A stretch of DNA of 64,000 bases from an uncultured Bacteroidia bacterium (GCA_902776565.1 CACYQN010000012.1:124001-188000), one strand, 5' to 3'; positions 18,147-27,662 are shown, numbered from the stretch's first letter. Notes: generated by a model not told the origin, from the sequence alone. Translations and numbers: made by a program.

Positions 18147-19496
18147 GTGGAAAACAGAATTGTAGTATTAGGAGCTGGAGAGAGTGGAACAGGAGCAGCC
18201 GTATTGGCAGCAGTTAACGATTTCGATGTATTTGTTTCAGACAAGGGCGAAATCGCCGACAAGTACAAGGAAATGCTTAAGAATTATAATGTTCTTTACG
18301 AAGAAAAACAGCATACCGAGGATTTGATTCTCAATGCTAGCGAAATTATAAAGAGCCCGGGTATCCCCGAAACTGCACCTATAGTTGTCAAGGCTCGCGA
18401 ACTGGGAATTCCAGTAATTTCGGAAATAGAATTTGCCGCACGTTACACTAATGCCATAAAGATTTGTATCACAGGAAGTAATGGCAAAACCACAACGACA
18501 AAACTTATCTATCATATATTGCAGAAGGCTGGTTTGAATGTTGGTCTTGCTGGTAATGTCGGACAAAGTTTTGCTTATCAGGTTGCAACCAAGGAATACG
18601 ACTACTATGTTATCGAACTTAGCAGTTTCCAGTTGGACAATATGTACAAGTTCAAGAGTGACTTGTCGGTGCTGATGAACATCACCCCCGACCACTTGGA
18701 CCGCTACGACCACAAGTTCCAGAACTACATCGATGCAAAGTTCCGTATCTTGCAGAACACCACTGCTAAGGATTCTTTCATCTATTGTTCCGACGACGAA
18801 GTCATCATAAACGAAATCTCGAAGCGCGAAATTCTTGCTACACAACTCGAGTTCACCCAGAAGAAGAGAAAGGTGAAGAACGGCGCTATGCTCAGCGAGG
18901 ATGAAAAGTCAATCGACTATGTAAACAACAGCAGCAAAACCTTGACAATGCTCATCGACGACCTTTCAATCAAGGGCAAGCACAACGTCTATAACTCGAT
19001 GGCTGCTGGTATCGTTGCTCAGGTGCTCAACATCAGGAACGATGTCATCCGCGAAAGCCTTATGGACTTCAAGAACGTGGAACACCGTATGGAACCGGTT
19101 CTCACCATCAGGGGAATAAAATTCATCAACGACTCGAAGGCAACCAACATCAATTCGGTATGGTATGCATTGGAATCGGTCACAACTCCTATAGTATGGA
19201 TTGTTGGTGGCAAGGACAAGGGCAACGACTACGAGGAGTTGCGCGAACTAGTTGAGAAGAAAGTTACTGGCATAGTTTGCTTGGGTATTGACAATAGCCC
19301 AATTCACAAGGCTTTCGACAAGAGCGGAATCCCGATGGTTGACGTAACTAGCATGGACGATGCCGTAAACGAAGCATACCGCATGGGTAAGCCTGGCGAT
19401 ACCGTATTGCTCTCGCCTGCTTGTGCAAGCTTCGACCTTTTCGACAACTACGAAGACCGTGGCAACAAGTTCAAGATTGCAGTCAGAAACCTATAA
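18147..19496 (+). CDS. murD: UDP-MurNAc-L-alanine:D-glutamate ligase
   Basis: A 449-residue Mur ligase adding D-glutamate to UDP-MurNAc-L-Ala. It begins with GTG at 18147 (MENRIVVLGAGESGTGAAVLA), the only start that keeps the N-terminal Rossmann motif and sits 4 bases after mraY. Motifs: KSPGIPETAP, ATP loop ITGSNGKTTTTKL, GNVGQSF, ELSSFQLD, NITPDHLDRY, NDSKATNINSVWYAL, GGKDKGNDY and LSPACASFDLFDNYEDRGNKF. It is followed by ftsW after 10 bases. Confidence 0.96.
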   Translation: MENRIVVLGAGESGTGAAVLAAVNDFDVFVSDKGEIADKYKEMLKNYNVLYEEKQHTEDLILNASEIIKSPGIPETAPIVVKARELGIPVISEIEFAARYTNAIKICITGSNGKTTTTKLIYHILQKAGLNVGLAGNVGQSFAYQVATKEYDYYVIELSSFQLDNMYKFKSDLSVLMNITPDHLDRYDHKFQNYIDAKFRILQNTTAKDSFIYCSDDEVIINEISKREILATQLEFTQKKRKVKNGAMLSEDEKSIDYVNNSSKTLTMLIDDLSIKGKHNVYNSMAAGIVAQVLNIRNDVIRESLMDFKNVEHRMEPVLTIRGIKFINDSKATNINSVWYALESVTTPIVWIVGGKDKGNDYEELRELVEKKVTGIVCLGIDNSPIHKAFDKSGIPMVDVTSMDDAVNEAYRMGKPGDTVLLSPACASFDLFDNYEDRGNKFKIAVRNL

Positions 19497-19506
19497 TTAA
19501 ATAACT

Positions 19507-20895
19507 ATGGAAAAAATGGAAAATGGAGAATTGGCACCGAAGAAATCGCGATTCCGATTAATATTCGGGGGAAACCGCGGTATATGGATTATACTGGCAT
19601 TCCTCTTTATGTATTCGGTTTTGTCGGTATATAGCGGTTCGGTGCAGTTGCCCGGCGACAACACAACTGGGCACTTGTTTAAGCATGTGGGCGGATTACT
19701 GCTTGGCGTCGTGTGTATATATCTGATACATAAGATTCCTTGTAAGTTCTTCCGGTTTACATCATTTTTGCTGTACGCGCTTTCGATAGTGCTGCTGATA
19801 GTAACATGGGCTTTTGCCCCAGAGGTGAACGGAGCAAAGCGCTGGTTGTATATCGGACCTCTTACTGTACAGACTTCCGACATAGCAAAGGTAGCCTTGC
19901 TTATGTTCTTAGCGCACATACTCTCGAAAAAGGAAACATCAATAAACGACATAGGCTCGTTCGTAAAAAGCATTCTGCTGCCTATATCGCTCACCTGCTT
20001 CCTTATTATGCCGTCTAACCTTTCAACAGCAGTATTGGTTTTTATCGAGGCAATGGTGCTGCTGGCATTCAGCAATATCAAGAAGTCTTATTTCTGGGGA
20101 CTTCTGATTACTGCGGTTGTCGGTGCTGGACTATTTCTAGCTCTGATTCTTTACACCAACATTGATATATGGCGTTTCCCCACTTGGAGGGCAAGGGTTG
20201 AGTCGTGGATAGAAGGCAATCCCAACAAGGACGACCAGGTACAGGTTAACAATGCAAAAATGGCTGTGGCTTCGGGCGGAGTGCTTGGACGAGGACCGGG
20301 AAACGGTCACGCAAAGGTTAAGCTTGCAAACGTTCACTGCGACTACATTTTTGCCAATATCGTCGAGGAAGTCGGCCTGATTGGTGGAATGTTCCTGATG
20401 TGGCTCTACATAATGCTGTTCTACAGGGCTATTAGCATTGTGAAGAAGATAAACAAACTGTCAAAAACACCCGACAATCTGGAGCCTAAGTATAAGTTCC
20501 GACAATATCTGGTGCTTGGACTTACGGCAATGATAGTTCTGCAGGCTTTGTCAAACATGGCAGTTTCAACAGATATTATTCCTGTTACGGGACAGACAAT
20601 GCCGTTTGTTAGCTATGGAACATCATCGCTACTTTTTATGGGTGTTGCTATGGGCATAATCCTTAGTGTTAGCCGTGAAGTAGAAAACGATACTAATGTA
20701 GCCGACAAAATGCTGGAGACCCAGACCAAGGAAACCGTTGCTGCAACTGACGACGGAAATACCGAAATTGTTGTTGACAATGGCGATGCCGAAGTTATAA
20801 TTGATGATGAGGACAACGGCGGAGTTTCGGGAAGGGATGTCTTGGAAATGATTAATGATAACGAATTAAACATAGAAGAAAATGAACGAGAATAA
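19507..20895 (+). CDS. ftsW: Septal peptidoglycan polymerase FtsW
   Basis: A 462-residue SEDS-family membrane protein with about ten membrane segments. It polymerises lipid II at the septum together with FtsI. Motifs: LSVYSGSVQLP in the first segment, APEVNGAKRWLYIGPLTVQTSDIAKVALL, the WRFPTWRARVESWI loop, GRGPGNGHAKVKLANVHCDYIFANIVEEVGLIGG and TGQTMPFVSYGTSSLLFMGVAMGIILSV. Position between murD and murG points to FtsW rather than RodA. It carries an acidic cytoplasmic tail of ~65 residues rich in Asp/Glu. The stop lies 14 bases inside murG. Confidence 0.94.
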   Translation: MEKMENGELAPKKSRFRLIFGGNRGIWIILAFLFMYSVLSVYSGSVQLPGDNTTGHLFKHVGGLLLGVVCIYLIHKIPCKFFRFTSFLLYALSIVLLIVTWAFAPEVNGAKRWLYIGPLTVQTSDIAKVALLMFLAHILSKKETSINDIGSFVKSILLPISLTCFLIMPSNLSTAVLVFIEAMVLLAFSNIKKSYFWGLLITAVVGAGLFLALILYTNIDIWRFPTWRARVESWIEGNPNKDDQVQVNNAKMAVASGGVLGRGPGNGHAKVKLANVHCDYIFANIVEEVGLIGGMFLMWLYIMLFYRAISIVKKINKLSKTPDNLEPKYKFRQYLVLGLTAMIVLQALSNMAVSTDIIPVTGQTMPFVSYGTSSLLFMGVAMGIILSVSREVENDTNVADKMLETQTKETVAATDDGNTEIVVDNGDAEVIIDDEDNGGVSGRDVLEMINDNELNIEENERE

Positions 20896-21991
20896 ATTCA
20901 AGGTGCTGATTAGCGGTGGTGGAACAGGCGGACATATATTTCCTGCCGTTTCGATAGCCAATGCTTTGCGCGAAAATTATCCGAATGTGGAAATTCAGTT
21001 TGTTGGTGCCGAAGGCAGAATGGAAATGGAAAAAGTGCCAGCTGCTGGATACAATATAATTGGCGTTCCGATAATTGGAATGCCACGTAAATTGTCACTC
21101 AAGTGGTTCAAGTTTGCTTTGAGCGTGATGAAGAGTAACAAGAAGGCAAAGAAGATAATTGCCGATTTTCGTCCCGATGTGGCTGTAGGCGTTGGCGGAT
21201 ATGCTAGTTATCCTGCCATCAATGTTGCATCCAAGGCTGGCATCCCCTGTTTGCTTCAGGAACAGAATTCGTATCCTGGTGTTGTTAATAAGTGGTTGGC
21301 TGGCAAGGTTCGCAAGATTTGTGTCGCCTACGACAATATGGAACGCTTCTTCCCTGCAAAAAAAATCATGAAGACTGGAAATCCTGTACGTCAGGATATT
21401 CGCAACATTGAATCGAAACGCAACGAGGCACTTGAATTTTTCGGACTTGAAGCCGACAAGCCAATAGTACTGGTTGTCGGTGGAAGCCTTGGAGCACTTA
21501 CCATTAACGAAAGCATTGCCGGTGGGCTTCAGAAGTTCGCTGATGCAGGAGTACAGGTCATCTGGCAGACGGGCAAGGGCTATATAGCTACTGCTCGTGG
21601 TATTGTTGGAGAAGGAAGGAAAGGTCTGTACGTAAACGATTTCATCTACAAGATGGACTTGGCATTTGCCGCTGCCGATGTGATTGTTTCGCGTGCCGGT
21701 GCAAGTACGATTTCGGAACTTTGCATTGTCGGCAAACCAGTGGTATTTGTACCTTCGCCCAATGTTGCCGAAGACCATCAGACCAAGAACGCAATGGCTC
21801 TTGTAGATAAGGATGCCGCCCTTATGGTGAAGGATGTTGATGCTCGCAACATTCTTGTGGACAAGACTTTGCGACTCGTAGCCGATATGCCGCAGCGCGA
21901 AAAGTTATCGCAGAATATCAAGAAGCTGGAACTTCTTGATGCCGCAAATGTAATTGCAGGAGAAGTATATAAGTTGGTTTATGAAAAGTAA
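20882..21991 (+). CDS. murG: UDP-GlcNAc:lipid I N-acetylglucosaminyltransferase
   Basis: A 369-residue glycosyltransferase (GT28, GT-B fold) that turns lipid I into lipid II on the cytoplasmic membrane face. Motifs: ISGGGTGGHIFPAVSIANAL glycine-rich loop, GAEGRMEMEKVPAAGY, VGVGGYASYPAI, LQEQNSYPGVVNKWLA, GGSLGALTINESI and the donor-binding SRAGASTISELCIVGKPVVFVPSPNVAEDHQTKNA. It overlaps ftsW at its start and murC at its end, so the three genes are tightly coupled. Confidence 0.96.
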   Translation: MNENKFKVLISGGGTGGHIFPAVSIANALRENYPNVEIQFVGAEGRMEMEKVPAAGYNIIGVPIIGMPRKLSLKWFKFALSVMKSNKKAKKIIADFRPDVAVGVGGYASYPAINVASKAGIPCLLQEQNSYPGVVNKWLAGKVRKICVAYDNMERFFPAKKIMKTGNPVRQDIRNIESKRNEALEFFGLEADKPIVLVVGGSLGALTINESIAGGLQKFADAGVQVIWQTGKGYIATARGIVGEGRKGLYVNDFIYKMDLAFAAADVIVSRAGASTISELCIVGKPVVFVPSPNVAEDHQTKNAMALVDKDAALMVKDVDARNILVDKTLRLVADMPQREKLSQNIKKLELLDAANVIAGEVYKLVYEK

Positions 21992-23381
21992 GATTTCTAA
22001 CATATATTTCATTGGTATCGGTGGTATAGGTATGAGTGCCATCGCCCGCTATTTCAAGGCTTGCGACTACAATGTCGCTGGTTACGACCGTACTCGTAGC
22101 GAAGTTTGTACCAACTTGGAGGAAGAAGGAATACAGGTACATTACGATGACAATCTAAACCTTATAGGCTCGTACTACAAAGACAAGGATACAACACTTG
22201 TAATTTATACTCCGGCAATACCAAGCGACCACCACGAATTGACATTTTTCCGTGAAAATGGCTTCGAGGTGATAAAGCGCTCCGAAGCACTTGGACGGCT
22301 TTGCGAAAAGAAAAAATGCCTTGCTGTGGCTGGGACTCATGGCAAGACTTCCATTTCGACAATAACGTCGTGCATAATGGCAAGGACTAAGGATAAATGC
22401 TCGGCTTTCCTTGGTGGCATATCAAAAAATTTCAACTCGAATCTACATCTTGAACCTAAAAGCAAGAATGTGGTCGTTGAAGCCGACGAGTTCGACCGTT
22501 CCTTCCTGCACCTTTCGCCGTCAACCGCACTCATTAGCCATATCGAAGCCGACCATCTCGACATTTATGGCAATTATGAAAATATGGAAGCTGCTTTCGT
22601 GGAGTTTACAAACAAGATTTCAAAGAAGGGAAACCTTGTGCTTGGCCCCGACATCCCCGAAACAGTAAAGTCGCGTTTGCGCAAGGACCTCAACGTTTAT
22701 ACCTATGGCATCGAGGATTCCAAGTTTAATTTCTATGCCACAAACATTTCGTATGGCAACGGACTTTGCATTTTCGACATCAATACACCTTTCGGAACAA
22801 TAAGCGAAATAAAGTATAGGATTGGCGGACGTCACAACATTGAAAACGCAGTTGGGGCAACAGCGGTATCAATGCTCAATGGTGCTACCGCCGATGAAGT
22901 TCGCACGGGACTGGAAAATTTCATTGGTGTACTTCGCCGTTTCGACATACAGTTGCAAACCGAAAAGTGTGTCTATATTGACGATTATGCACATCATCCG
23001 GGCGAAATTTCGGCATTCCTTTCGGCTGTAAAGCAGATTTATCCGCAGAAGAAGATAACCGCCATTTTCCAGCCGCACTTGTACACCAGAACAAGGGACT
23101 TATACAAGGATTTTGCCGAAAGCCTTTCGCAGTGCGACACTCTTATACTTCTACCGATTTATCCCGCACGAGAACTTCCGATTGAGGGGGTTACTTCATC
23201 ACTCATCTACGACAACTGCCACGCCAAGGAAAAATATCTCTGCGAAAAAGCAGAACTTATCGAATTGATTGGCAAGTTGAAACCTGAACTACTACTTACT
23301 ATGGGGGCTGGCGACATTGACAGATTTGTAAAACCAATAACCAATTTTTTAACTGAAAATGAAAATAAGAAAAGCGTATAA
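21981..23381 (+). CDS. murC: UDP-MurNAc:L-alanine ligase
   Basis: A 466-residue Mur ligase adding L-alanine to UDP-MurNAc. I start at ATG 21981 (MKSKISNIYFIGIGGIGMSAIA), which places the Rossmann loop IGIGGIGMSAIA at residues 11-22; an upstream in-frame codon would add nine residues unlike the family. Motifs: YTPAIPSDHHEL, VAGTHGKTSISTI, EADEFDRSFLHL, HIEADHLDIYG, RRFDIQLQTEKCVYIDDYAHHPGEI and IFQPHLYTRTRDLY. It overlaps murG by 11 bases and ftsQ by 23. Confidence 0.95.
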   Translation: MKSKISNIYFIGIGGIGMSAIARYFKACDYNVAGYDRTRSEVCTNLEEEGIQVHYDDNLNLIGSYYKDKDTTLVIYTPAIPSDHHELTFFRENGFEVIKRSEALGRLCEKKKCLAVAGTHGKTSISTITSCIMARTKDKCSAFLGGISKNFNSNLHLEPKSKNVVVEADEFDRSFLHLSPSTALISHIEADHLDIYGNYENMEAAFVEFTNKISKKGNLVLGPDIPETVKSRLRKDLNVYTYGIEDSKFNFYATNISYGNGLCIFDINTPFGTISEIKYRIGGRHNIENAVGATAVSMLNGATADEVRTGLENFIGVLRRFDIQLQTEKCVYIDDYAHHPGEISAFLSAVKQIYPQKKITAIFQPHLYTRTRDLYKDFAESLSQCDTLILLPIYPARELPIEGVTSSLIYDNCHAKEKYLCEKAELIELIGKLKPELLLTMGAGDIDRFVKPITNFLTENENKKSV

Positions 23382-24162
23382 GATTATTGTAGGCATAATC
23401 CTTGTAACCGCCTACATCGTTGCAACAGGCATATTTGTCAAGCGCAAGTATGCGGAACTGACCTGCAACTCGATAAGTATTGAAATAGACAACGCACATT
23501 CGTTTGTAAGCAACGATGTCGTGAAGAAGATTCTCAGCGACGGCGGAATGGTAATTGACTCTACCGTGAAGTTCTCGGAAATAGATTTTGCTGAGATTGA
23601 ACGACTTGTAAACGAAAACGTTTATGTTGAGGAAACACAGGCGTATGGCGATTTCAAAGGTAATGTCTTCGTGAAAATCAAACAGCGTGCACCTATGGTC
23701 AGGATTATGACCGAGGATTCGGCATCGTTCTACCTTGACAGTCGCATGAAAGTAATGCCGTTGTGCGACTACTATACTGCCGATGTAATGGTTTTGTCGG
23801 GACATCTGAGGTCCAACTGCTTTTATTCATCGGATTCTGTTGATAACTATAATGTAAACACCGATAAAAATTCATTGAAAATTGATGATATTTGCAAGTT
23901 CGTTGACTATTTGCAGTCCGACGAGCTGTGGAGCAACCAGATTGCGCAGGTATATGTTAATGCTTCAAACGAGGTGGAACTTGTGCCGCGTGTGGGAAAC
24001 CACATAATACTGCTTGGCGAACTTGATAGTTACGAAAAGAAAATGAATAAGCTTGAAGCTATGTATAGCGAAGGATTCGCAATTTCTGGCTGGAATGCTT
24101 ATTCGCTTATTAATTTGAAATACAAGGATCAAGTAATTTGTAAAAGACGCAATAATGGATGA
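23359..24162 (+). CDS. ftsQ: Cell division protein FtsQ
   Basis: A 267-residue bitopic protein: short basic N-terminus, membrane segment at about 8-26 (IIVGIILVTAYIVATGIFV), a POTRA-like region (ISIEIDNAHSFVSNDVVKKIL ... ERLVNENVYVEETQAYGDFKGNVFVKIKQRAPMVRIM) and a FtsQ/DivIB beta domain ending KLEAMYSEGF...YSLINLKYKDQVICKRR. It links the early Z-ring to FtsI/FtsW in the periplasm. Place between murC and ftsA is canonical. It overlaps ftsA by 8 bases. Confidence 0.92.
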   Translation: MKIRKAYKIIVGIILVTAYIVATGIFVKRKYAELTCNSISIEIDNAHSFVSNDVVKKILSDGGMVIDSTVKFSEIDFAEIERLVNENVYVEETQAYGDFKGNVFVKIKQRAPMVRIMTEDSASFYLDSRMKVMPLCDYYTADVMVLSGHLRSNCFYSSDSVDNYNVNTDKNSLKIDDICKFVDYLQSDELWSNQIAQVYVNASNEVELVPRVGNHIILLGELDSYEKKMNKLEAMYSEGFAISGWNAYSLINLKYKDQVICKRRNNG

Positions 24163-25474
24163 CACTAAGAAAATAATCGCAGCAATCGACATTGGAACCA
24201 CCAAGATTGCTACCGTTGCAGCTTGTGAAAACAGTGGCAAATTCGACATTCTTGGCTTTGGAACAGCCCAGTCGAATGGAATTAAGCACGGTGTTGTGCG
24301 CAACATTGAAGATACCGTAAAGGCTATAACCGAATCGCTAAACCAGCTTGGCAAAGATTATAATGCCGACTTTCCAAAAGTATATGTTGGCATTGCTGGC
24401 CAGTACGTCAAGACAACCGACAATACTTGTCGCGTGCTTGTGAACGGTATTGTTACCGAAAGGCATCTGGAAGAACTTAAGGCTATGGCAATGAACGTTG
24501 TGCGCCCAGGTTCCGAGACCATTGATGTCATATTGCTTTCGTATTCGATAAACGGAACTGTGGTTGACAATCCGCTGGGAAAGCAGTGCGAATATCTCTA
24601 CGGAAATTTCCATGTCATCACGGGGCAGACAATGATGGTCAACAATATAAAGAAGTGTGTCGTTCAGGCAGGACTTGATGTCCGTACTGTCTTCCTTGAG
24701 CCGCTTGCATCTGCCGAAGCTGTGCTTACCGATGACGAGAAGCGTCGCGGGGTTGCGTTGATTGACATAGGCGGTGGCACATCAGACCTTGCCGTGTATA
24801 AGGACGGTGAAGTCATCCATACCGCTGTCATTCCGATTGGCGGAGCAACTGTTACTGGCGACATCAAGGATAAGTTCGGCATAACCTACGAACAGGCAGA
24901 AAGTATGAAGTGCTTGTACGGAAGTGCCGTGCATGTTTCCGGCTCCGATGTCAGCATAGAGGTTAAGACAGCAAAGGTCAACAGCAACATTTATGTTTCG
25001 CGCAACGAAATGTCCGAAGTCATCCAGGCGCGTATGGAGGAAATATTGAATGCCGTCAAGTTCCAGCTCGAAACCGTATATGCCGACAAGGTTCCTGCCG
25101 GCGTAGTGATAACCGGTGGCGGTTCGCTCGTTGCAAACCTCAACCAGCTTGCAAGTTTCATCCTGAAGAACAGCATACGTCTGGCCTGCCCTATTTCCAA
25201 CATCGAAGGCAAATTCGCCGATTCTCTCAAGAAACCGCAGTATTCAACCGTTGTCGGACTTGTAAAGAAAGGTTTCGATTTTGAACAGGGATTAAGAAAG
25301 AAAGAACTGGTAGAACAGAAGCCCGAACCAAAGCCCGAGCCTGTACCCGAACCACAACCCGAACCTAATTCTGAACCAGAGAAAAAGGAACCGGAAAAGA
25401 AGCCGGAGAAGCCCAAGAGAAGATTTGGCGATATGTTTAGGAATCTGATGGATAAAATTGACGAGGACGAATAG
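24155..25474 (+). CDS. ftsA: Cell division protein FtsA
   Basis: A 439-residue actin-like ATPase that tethers FtsZ to the membrane. Motifs: AAIDIGTTKIATVAAC phosphate loop 1, VYVGIAGQYVKT, GVALIDIGGGTSDLAVYKDG phosphate loop 2, IPIGGATVTGDI and GVVITGGGSLVANL. After the core (to about residue 380) there is a ~35-residue linker of repeated Pro-Glu-Pro steps, then a short amphipathic segment (RRFGDMFRNLMDKI) that fits the membrane-targeting helix. The linker is longer and more regular than usual. It is followed by ftsZ after 21 bases. Confidence 0.95.
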   Translation: MDDTKKIIAAIDIGTTKIATVAACENSGKFDILGFGTAQSNGIKHGVVRNIEDTVKAITESLNQLGKDYNADFPKVYVGIAGQYVKTTDNTCRVLVNGIVTERHLEELKAMAMNVVRPGSETIDVILLSYSINGTVVDNPLGKQCEYLYGNFHVITGQTMMVNNIKKCVVQAGLDVRTVFLEPLASAEAVLTDDEKRRGVALIDIGGGTSDLAVYKDGEVIHTAVIPIGGATVTGDIKDKFGITYEQAESMKCLYGSAVHVSGSDVSIEVKTAKVNSNIYVSRNEMSEVIQARMEEILNAVKFQLETVYADKVPAGVVITGGGSLVANLNQLASFILKNSIRLACPISNIEGKFADSLKKPQYSTVVGLVKKGFDFEQGLRKKELVEQKPEPKPEPVPEPQPEPNSEPEKKEPEKKPEKPKRRFGDMFRNLMDKIDEDE

Positions 25475-25495
25475 TAACAATTAAAATCTGCTATT

Positions 25496-26764
25496 ATGGA
25501 TTATAAGTATAACGATGATTTCCAGTGCATTTCGGCTACCGATGCAGCCGAACAGAAAAATATAAGGATACAGCCAGCCAATGTCGATGATGTTTCGGCA
25601 GGTATAGGCAATTCTGGAGATACTGGCAATATAATCAAGGTCATCGGTGTAGGCGGTGGCGGTAGCAATGCTGTCAACCAGCTTGCAAAGTCCCACATAG
25701 TCGGCGTTGACCTTATTGTGTGCAATACTGACCGTCAGGCACTTAACGACAGTTTAGCCTCGATAAAGATTCAGCTTGGCAAGAAACTTACGGCTGGTCT
25801 TGGCGCAGGCAACGACCCGAAGGTTGGCGAAGATGCCGCAAAGGAAAACCTGACCGAAGTTACCGACCTTTTCGACGACAATACTAAGATGGTATTCGTT
25901 ACTGCCGGAATGGGTGGCGGAACTGGAACTGGTGCCGCGCCTGTAATTGCAAAGGCAGCGAAGGAAAAAGGAATGCTTACGATTGGTGTAGTCACCGTAC
26001 CATTTACCGCCGAGGGAACCCAGCGAATAAATCAGGCCAACGAGGGCGTGATGAGAATGCGTGATGCCGTCGATGCTCTCTTGGTTATAAATGATGACAA
26101 GCTCATCAAATTCAAGGACTGCACATTCTCCACCGCATTCCAGAAGGCCGACGAGGTGGTTGTTACTGCAACAAAGGGTATTGCCGAGATAATAACCAGG
26201 CACGGACACGTAAACGTTGACTTCCGCGATGTAAATTCGGTAATGAAGGACAGCGGTGTTGCGTTGCTCGGGTCTGCCGAGGCATCGGGCGAAGGCCGCG
26301 ACCTAAAGGCTATTTCCGAGGCTCTGGATTCTCCGTTGCTTCACGACAACGACATAAAGGGCGCAAAGAATATCCTGCTCAACATAACCACACCGCGTGG
26401 CGAACACGAACTTACAATGCCCGAGTTCGAGAACATTACCAACCATCTGACAAAAGTGGCTGGGCAGGGAACAAATGTTATCTGGGGTACTTGTTTCGAC
26501 GACAGCCTTGGCGAAAACATCCGTACAACGGTGATTGCCACAGGATTCCCATACGAGGCAAAACCTATGGAAACACCGCCCGAGGTCAGCACTATCGAAT
26601 TTGGACAGCCATTGCCGATGAATGACGTGGTGCTTAATCCTGCCGAAATGCGTTCGCCGAGCGACTTCAAGCACATGAGCGACTTGGACAAACTCAACGA
26701 CGACGCTTATCTTGCAAGCCTCGAAAACGAAACCGCCCTTGACAGGAAAAACAAAAACAACTAA
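25496..26764 (+). CDS. ftsZ: Cell division GTPase FtsZ
   Basis: A 422-residue tubulin-like GTPase that forms the Z ring. The core includes IKVIGVGGGGSNAVNQL, the signature GMGGGTGTGAAPVIA, TVPFTAEGTQR, VNVDFRDVNSVM and the T7-region. Before the core there is a ~43-residue N-terminal extension; after it a ~70-residue linker. The C-terminus reads LDKLNDDAYLASLENETALDRKNKNN: it has DAYL where relatives carry a conserved peptide of the PAYLRR type, so the basic tip that binds FtsA is altered. It is the last division gene of the cluster. Confidence 0.97.
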   Translation: MDYKYNDDFQCISATDAAEQKNIRIQPANVDDVSAGIGNSGDTGNIIKVIGVGGGGSNAVNQLAKSHIVGVDLIVCNTDRQALNDSLASIKIQLGKKLTAGLGAGNDPKVGEDAAKENLTEVTDLFDDNTKMVFVTAGMGGGTGTGAAPVIAKAAKEKGMLTIGVVTVPFTAEGTQRINQANEGVMRMRDAVDALLVINDDKLIKFKDCTFSTAFQKADEVVVTATKGIAEIITRHGHVNVDFRDVNSVMKDSGVALLGSAEASGEGRDLKAISEALDSPLLHDNDIKGAKNILLNITTPRGEHELTMPEFENITNHLTKVAGQGTNVIWGTCFDDSLGENIRTTVIATGFPYEAKPMETPPEVSTIEFGQPLPMNDVVLNPAEMRSPSDFKHMSDLDKLNDDAYLASLENETALDRKNKNN

Positions 26765-26779
26765 TTAAAACATACAACT

Positions 26780-27226
26780 ATGAGCATATTTGAACAGGTA
26801 AACGAAGATATTAAGAAGGCTATGCTTGCCCGCGAGAAGGAAAAACTCGAAGGCTTGCGTGCTGTGAAGGCTGCATTTTTGCTGGCAAAGACCGAAGGTG
26901 GCAATACCGAACTTACTCCCGATAAGGAAATGCAGATAATCCAGAAGCTTGTGAAGCAGCGTCGCGAAACTGCCGACTTGTACAAGTCGCAGAACCGTCC
27001 CGACCTTGCCGACAAGGAACTGGCTCAGGCCGATGTTATTGCCGGCTATCTGCCAAAACAACTTTCGGAAGAAGAAGTTAAGGCTGTTGTTGCCGAAATT
27101 ATAAAGGAAACAGGCGCAACAACTATAAAGGATATGGGTAAGGTTATGGGTGCAGCAAGTGCAAAACTCGCCGGACAGACCGACAATAAGACCCTTTCGG
27201 GAATAGTGAAGGCAATGCTGGGATAA
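26780..27226 (+). CDS. GatB/YqeY domain protein
   Basis: A 148-residue YqeY-family protein, related to the tRNA-binding C-terminal domain of the amidotransferase subunit GatB. Characteristic stretches: EQVNEDIKKAMLAREKEKLEGLRAVKAAF, the QKLVKQRRETADLYKSQNRPDLADKELAQADVIAGYLPKQLSEEEV block and the GKVMGAASAKLAGQTDNKTLSGIVKAMLG ending. It may influence tRNA-dependent amidation, but its role as a stand-alone protein is not established. It follows ftsZ after 15 bases, an arrangement common in the phylum, and probably closes the cluster transcript. Confidence 0.92.
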   Translation: MSIFEQVNEDIKKAMLAREKEKLEGLRAVKAAFLLAKTEGGNTELTPDKEMQIIQKLVKQRRETADLYKSQNRPDLADKELAQADVIAGYLPKQLSEEEVKAVVAEIIKETGATTIKDMGKVMGAASAKLAGQTDNKTLSGIVKAMLG

Positions 27227-27305
27227 CAATTGACAATTAACAATTGATAATGGGCAATGGATAATTGATAATTAACAATTTGTAGAGACGTTGCGTGCAA
27301 CGTCT
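27227..27305 (+). repeat. AATTGACAATT-type repeats with AGACGTTGC palindrome
   Basis: Several imperfect copies of ACAATTGATAATT-like sequence are followed at 27286-27305 by an exact 9+2+9 palindrome (AGACGTTGC, GT, GCAACGTCT). The same combination, diverged, occurs downstream of 34838. It lies directly after the YqeY gene and may act as a transcript end, but has no U-tract. The remaining sequence to 27374 contains only TAATTTTG (27350-27357), a candidate -7 box for the next gene. Confidence 0.6.
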
Positions 27306-27374
27306 TACTAAAATTGTCAATTCATTTAATTCCCAACCGAAAATTTATTTAATTTTGCAAAAAATTTTAAAGCT

Positions 27375-27662
27375 ATGGCAAGTAGAAAAGTATTAAAGAG
27401 AGAAATTGATTACATGACAAGCGAACTTTTGTCGGATTGCGTATTGTACGTTGACTTGTATCCAGCACAGCCGACAGAGCCTGTTACTGAAATCATAAAC
27501 AACGTATTGCTCAAAAAGCAGGAAGTATTTTCAAAGATTAACACTCCGACCTCGAAGATGGAAAAGAAGGCAGTAAAGGAAAACTACAAGGGTTATATTT
27601 CCGAAATGCTTACCGCCGTCAACGAAGGTTACGAAAAGTTAAGCAAGCTGCCTCGCAAGTAA
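27375..27662 (+). CDS. Small conserved protein of unknown function
   Basis: A 95-residue soluble, mostly helical protein (MASRKVLKREIDYMTSELL ... DCVLYVDLYPA ... EIINNVLLKKQEVFSKINT ... NYKGYISEMLTAVNEGYEKLSKL). I believe it belongs to an uncharacterised family widespread in Bacteroidales, but no function can be given. Its TAA stop overlaps the next ATG by one base (TAATG), so its expression is coupled to the metalloprotease gene. A TAATTTTG -7 box lies 17 bases upstream. Confidence 0.8.
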   Translation: MASRKVLKREIDYMTSELLSDCVLYVDLYPAQPTEPVTEIINNVLLKKQEVFSKINTPTSKMEKKAVKENYKGYISEMLTAVNEGYEKLSKLPRK

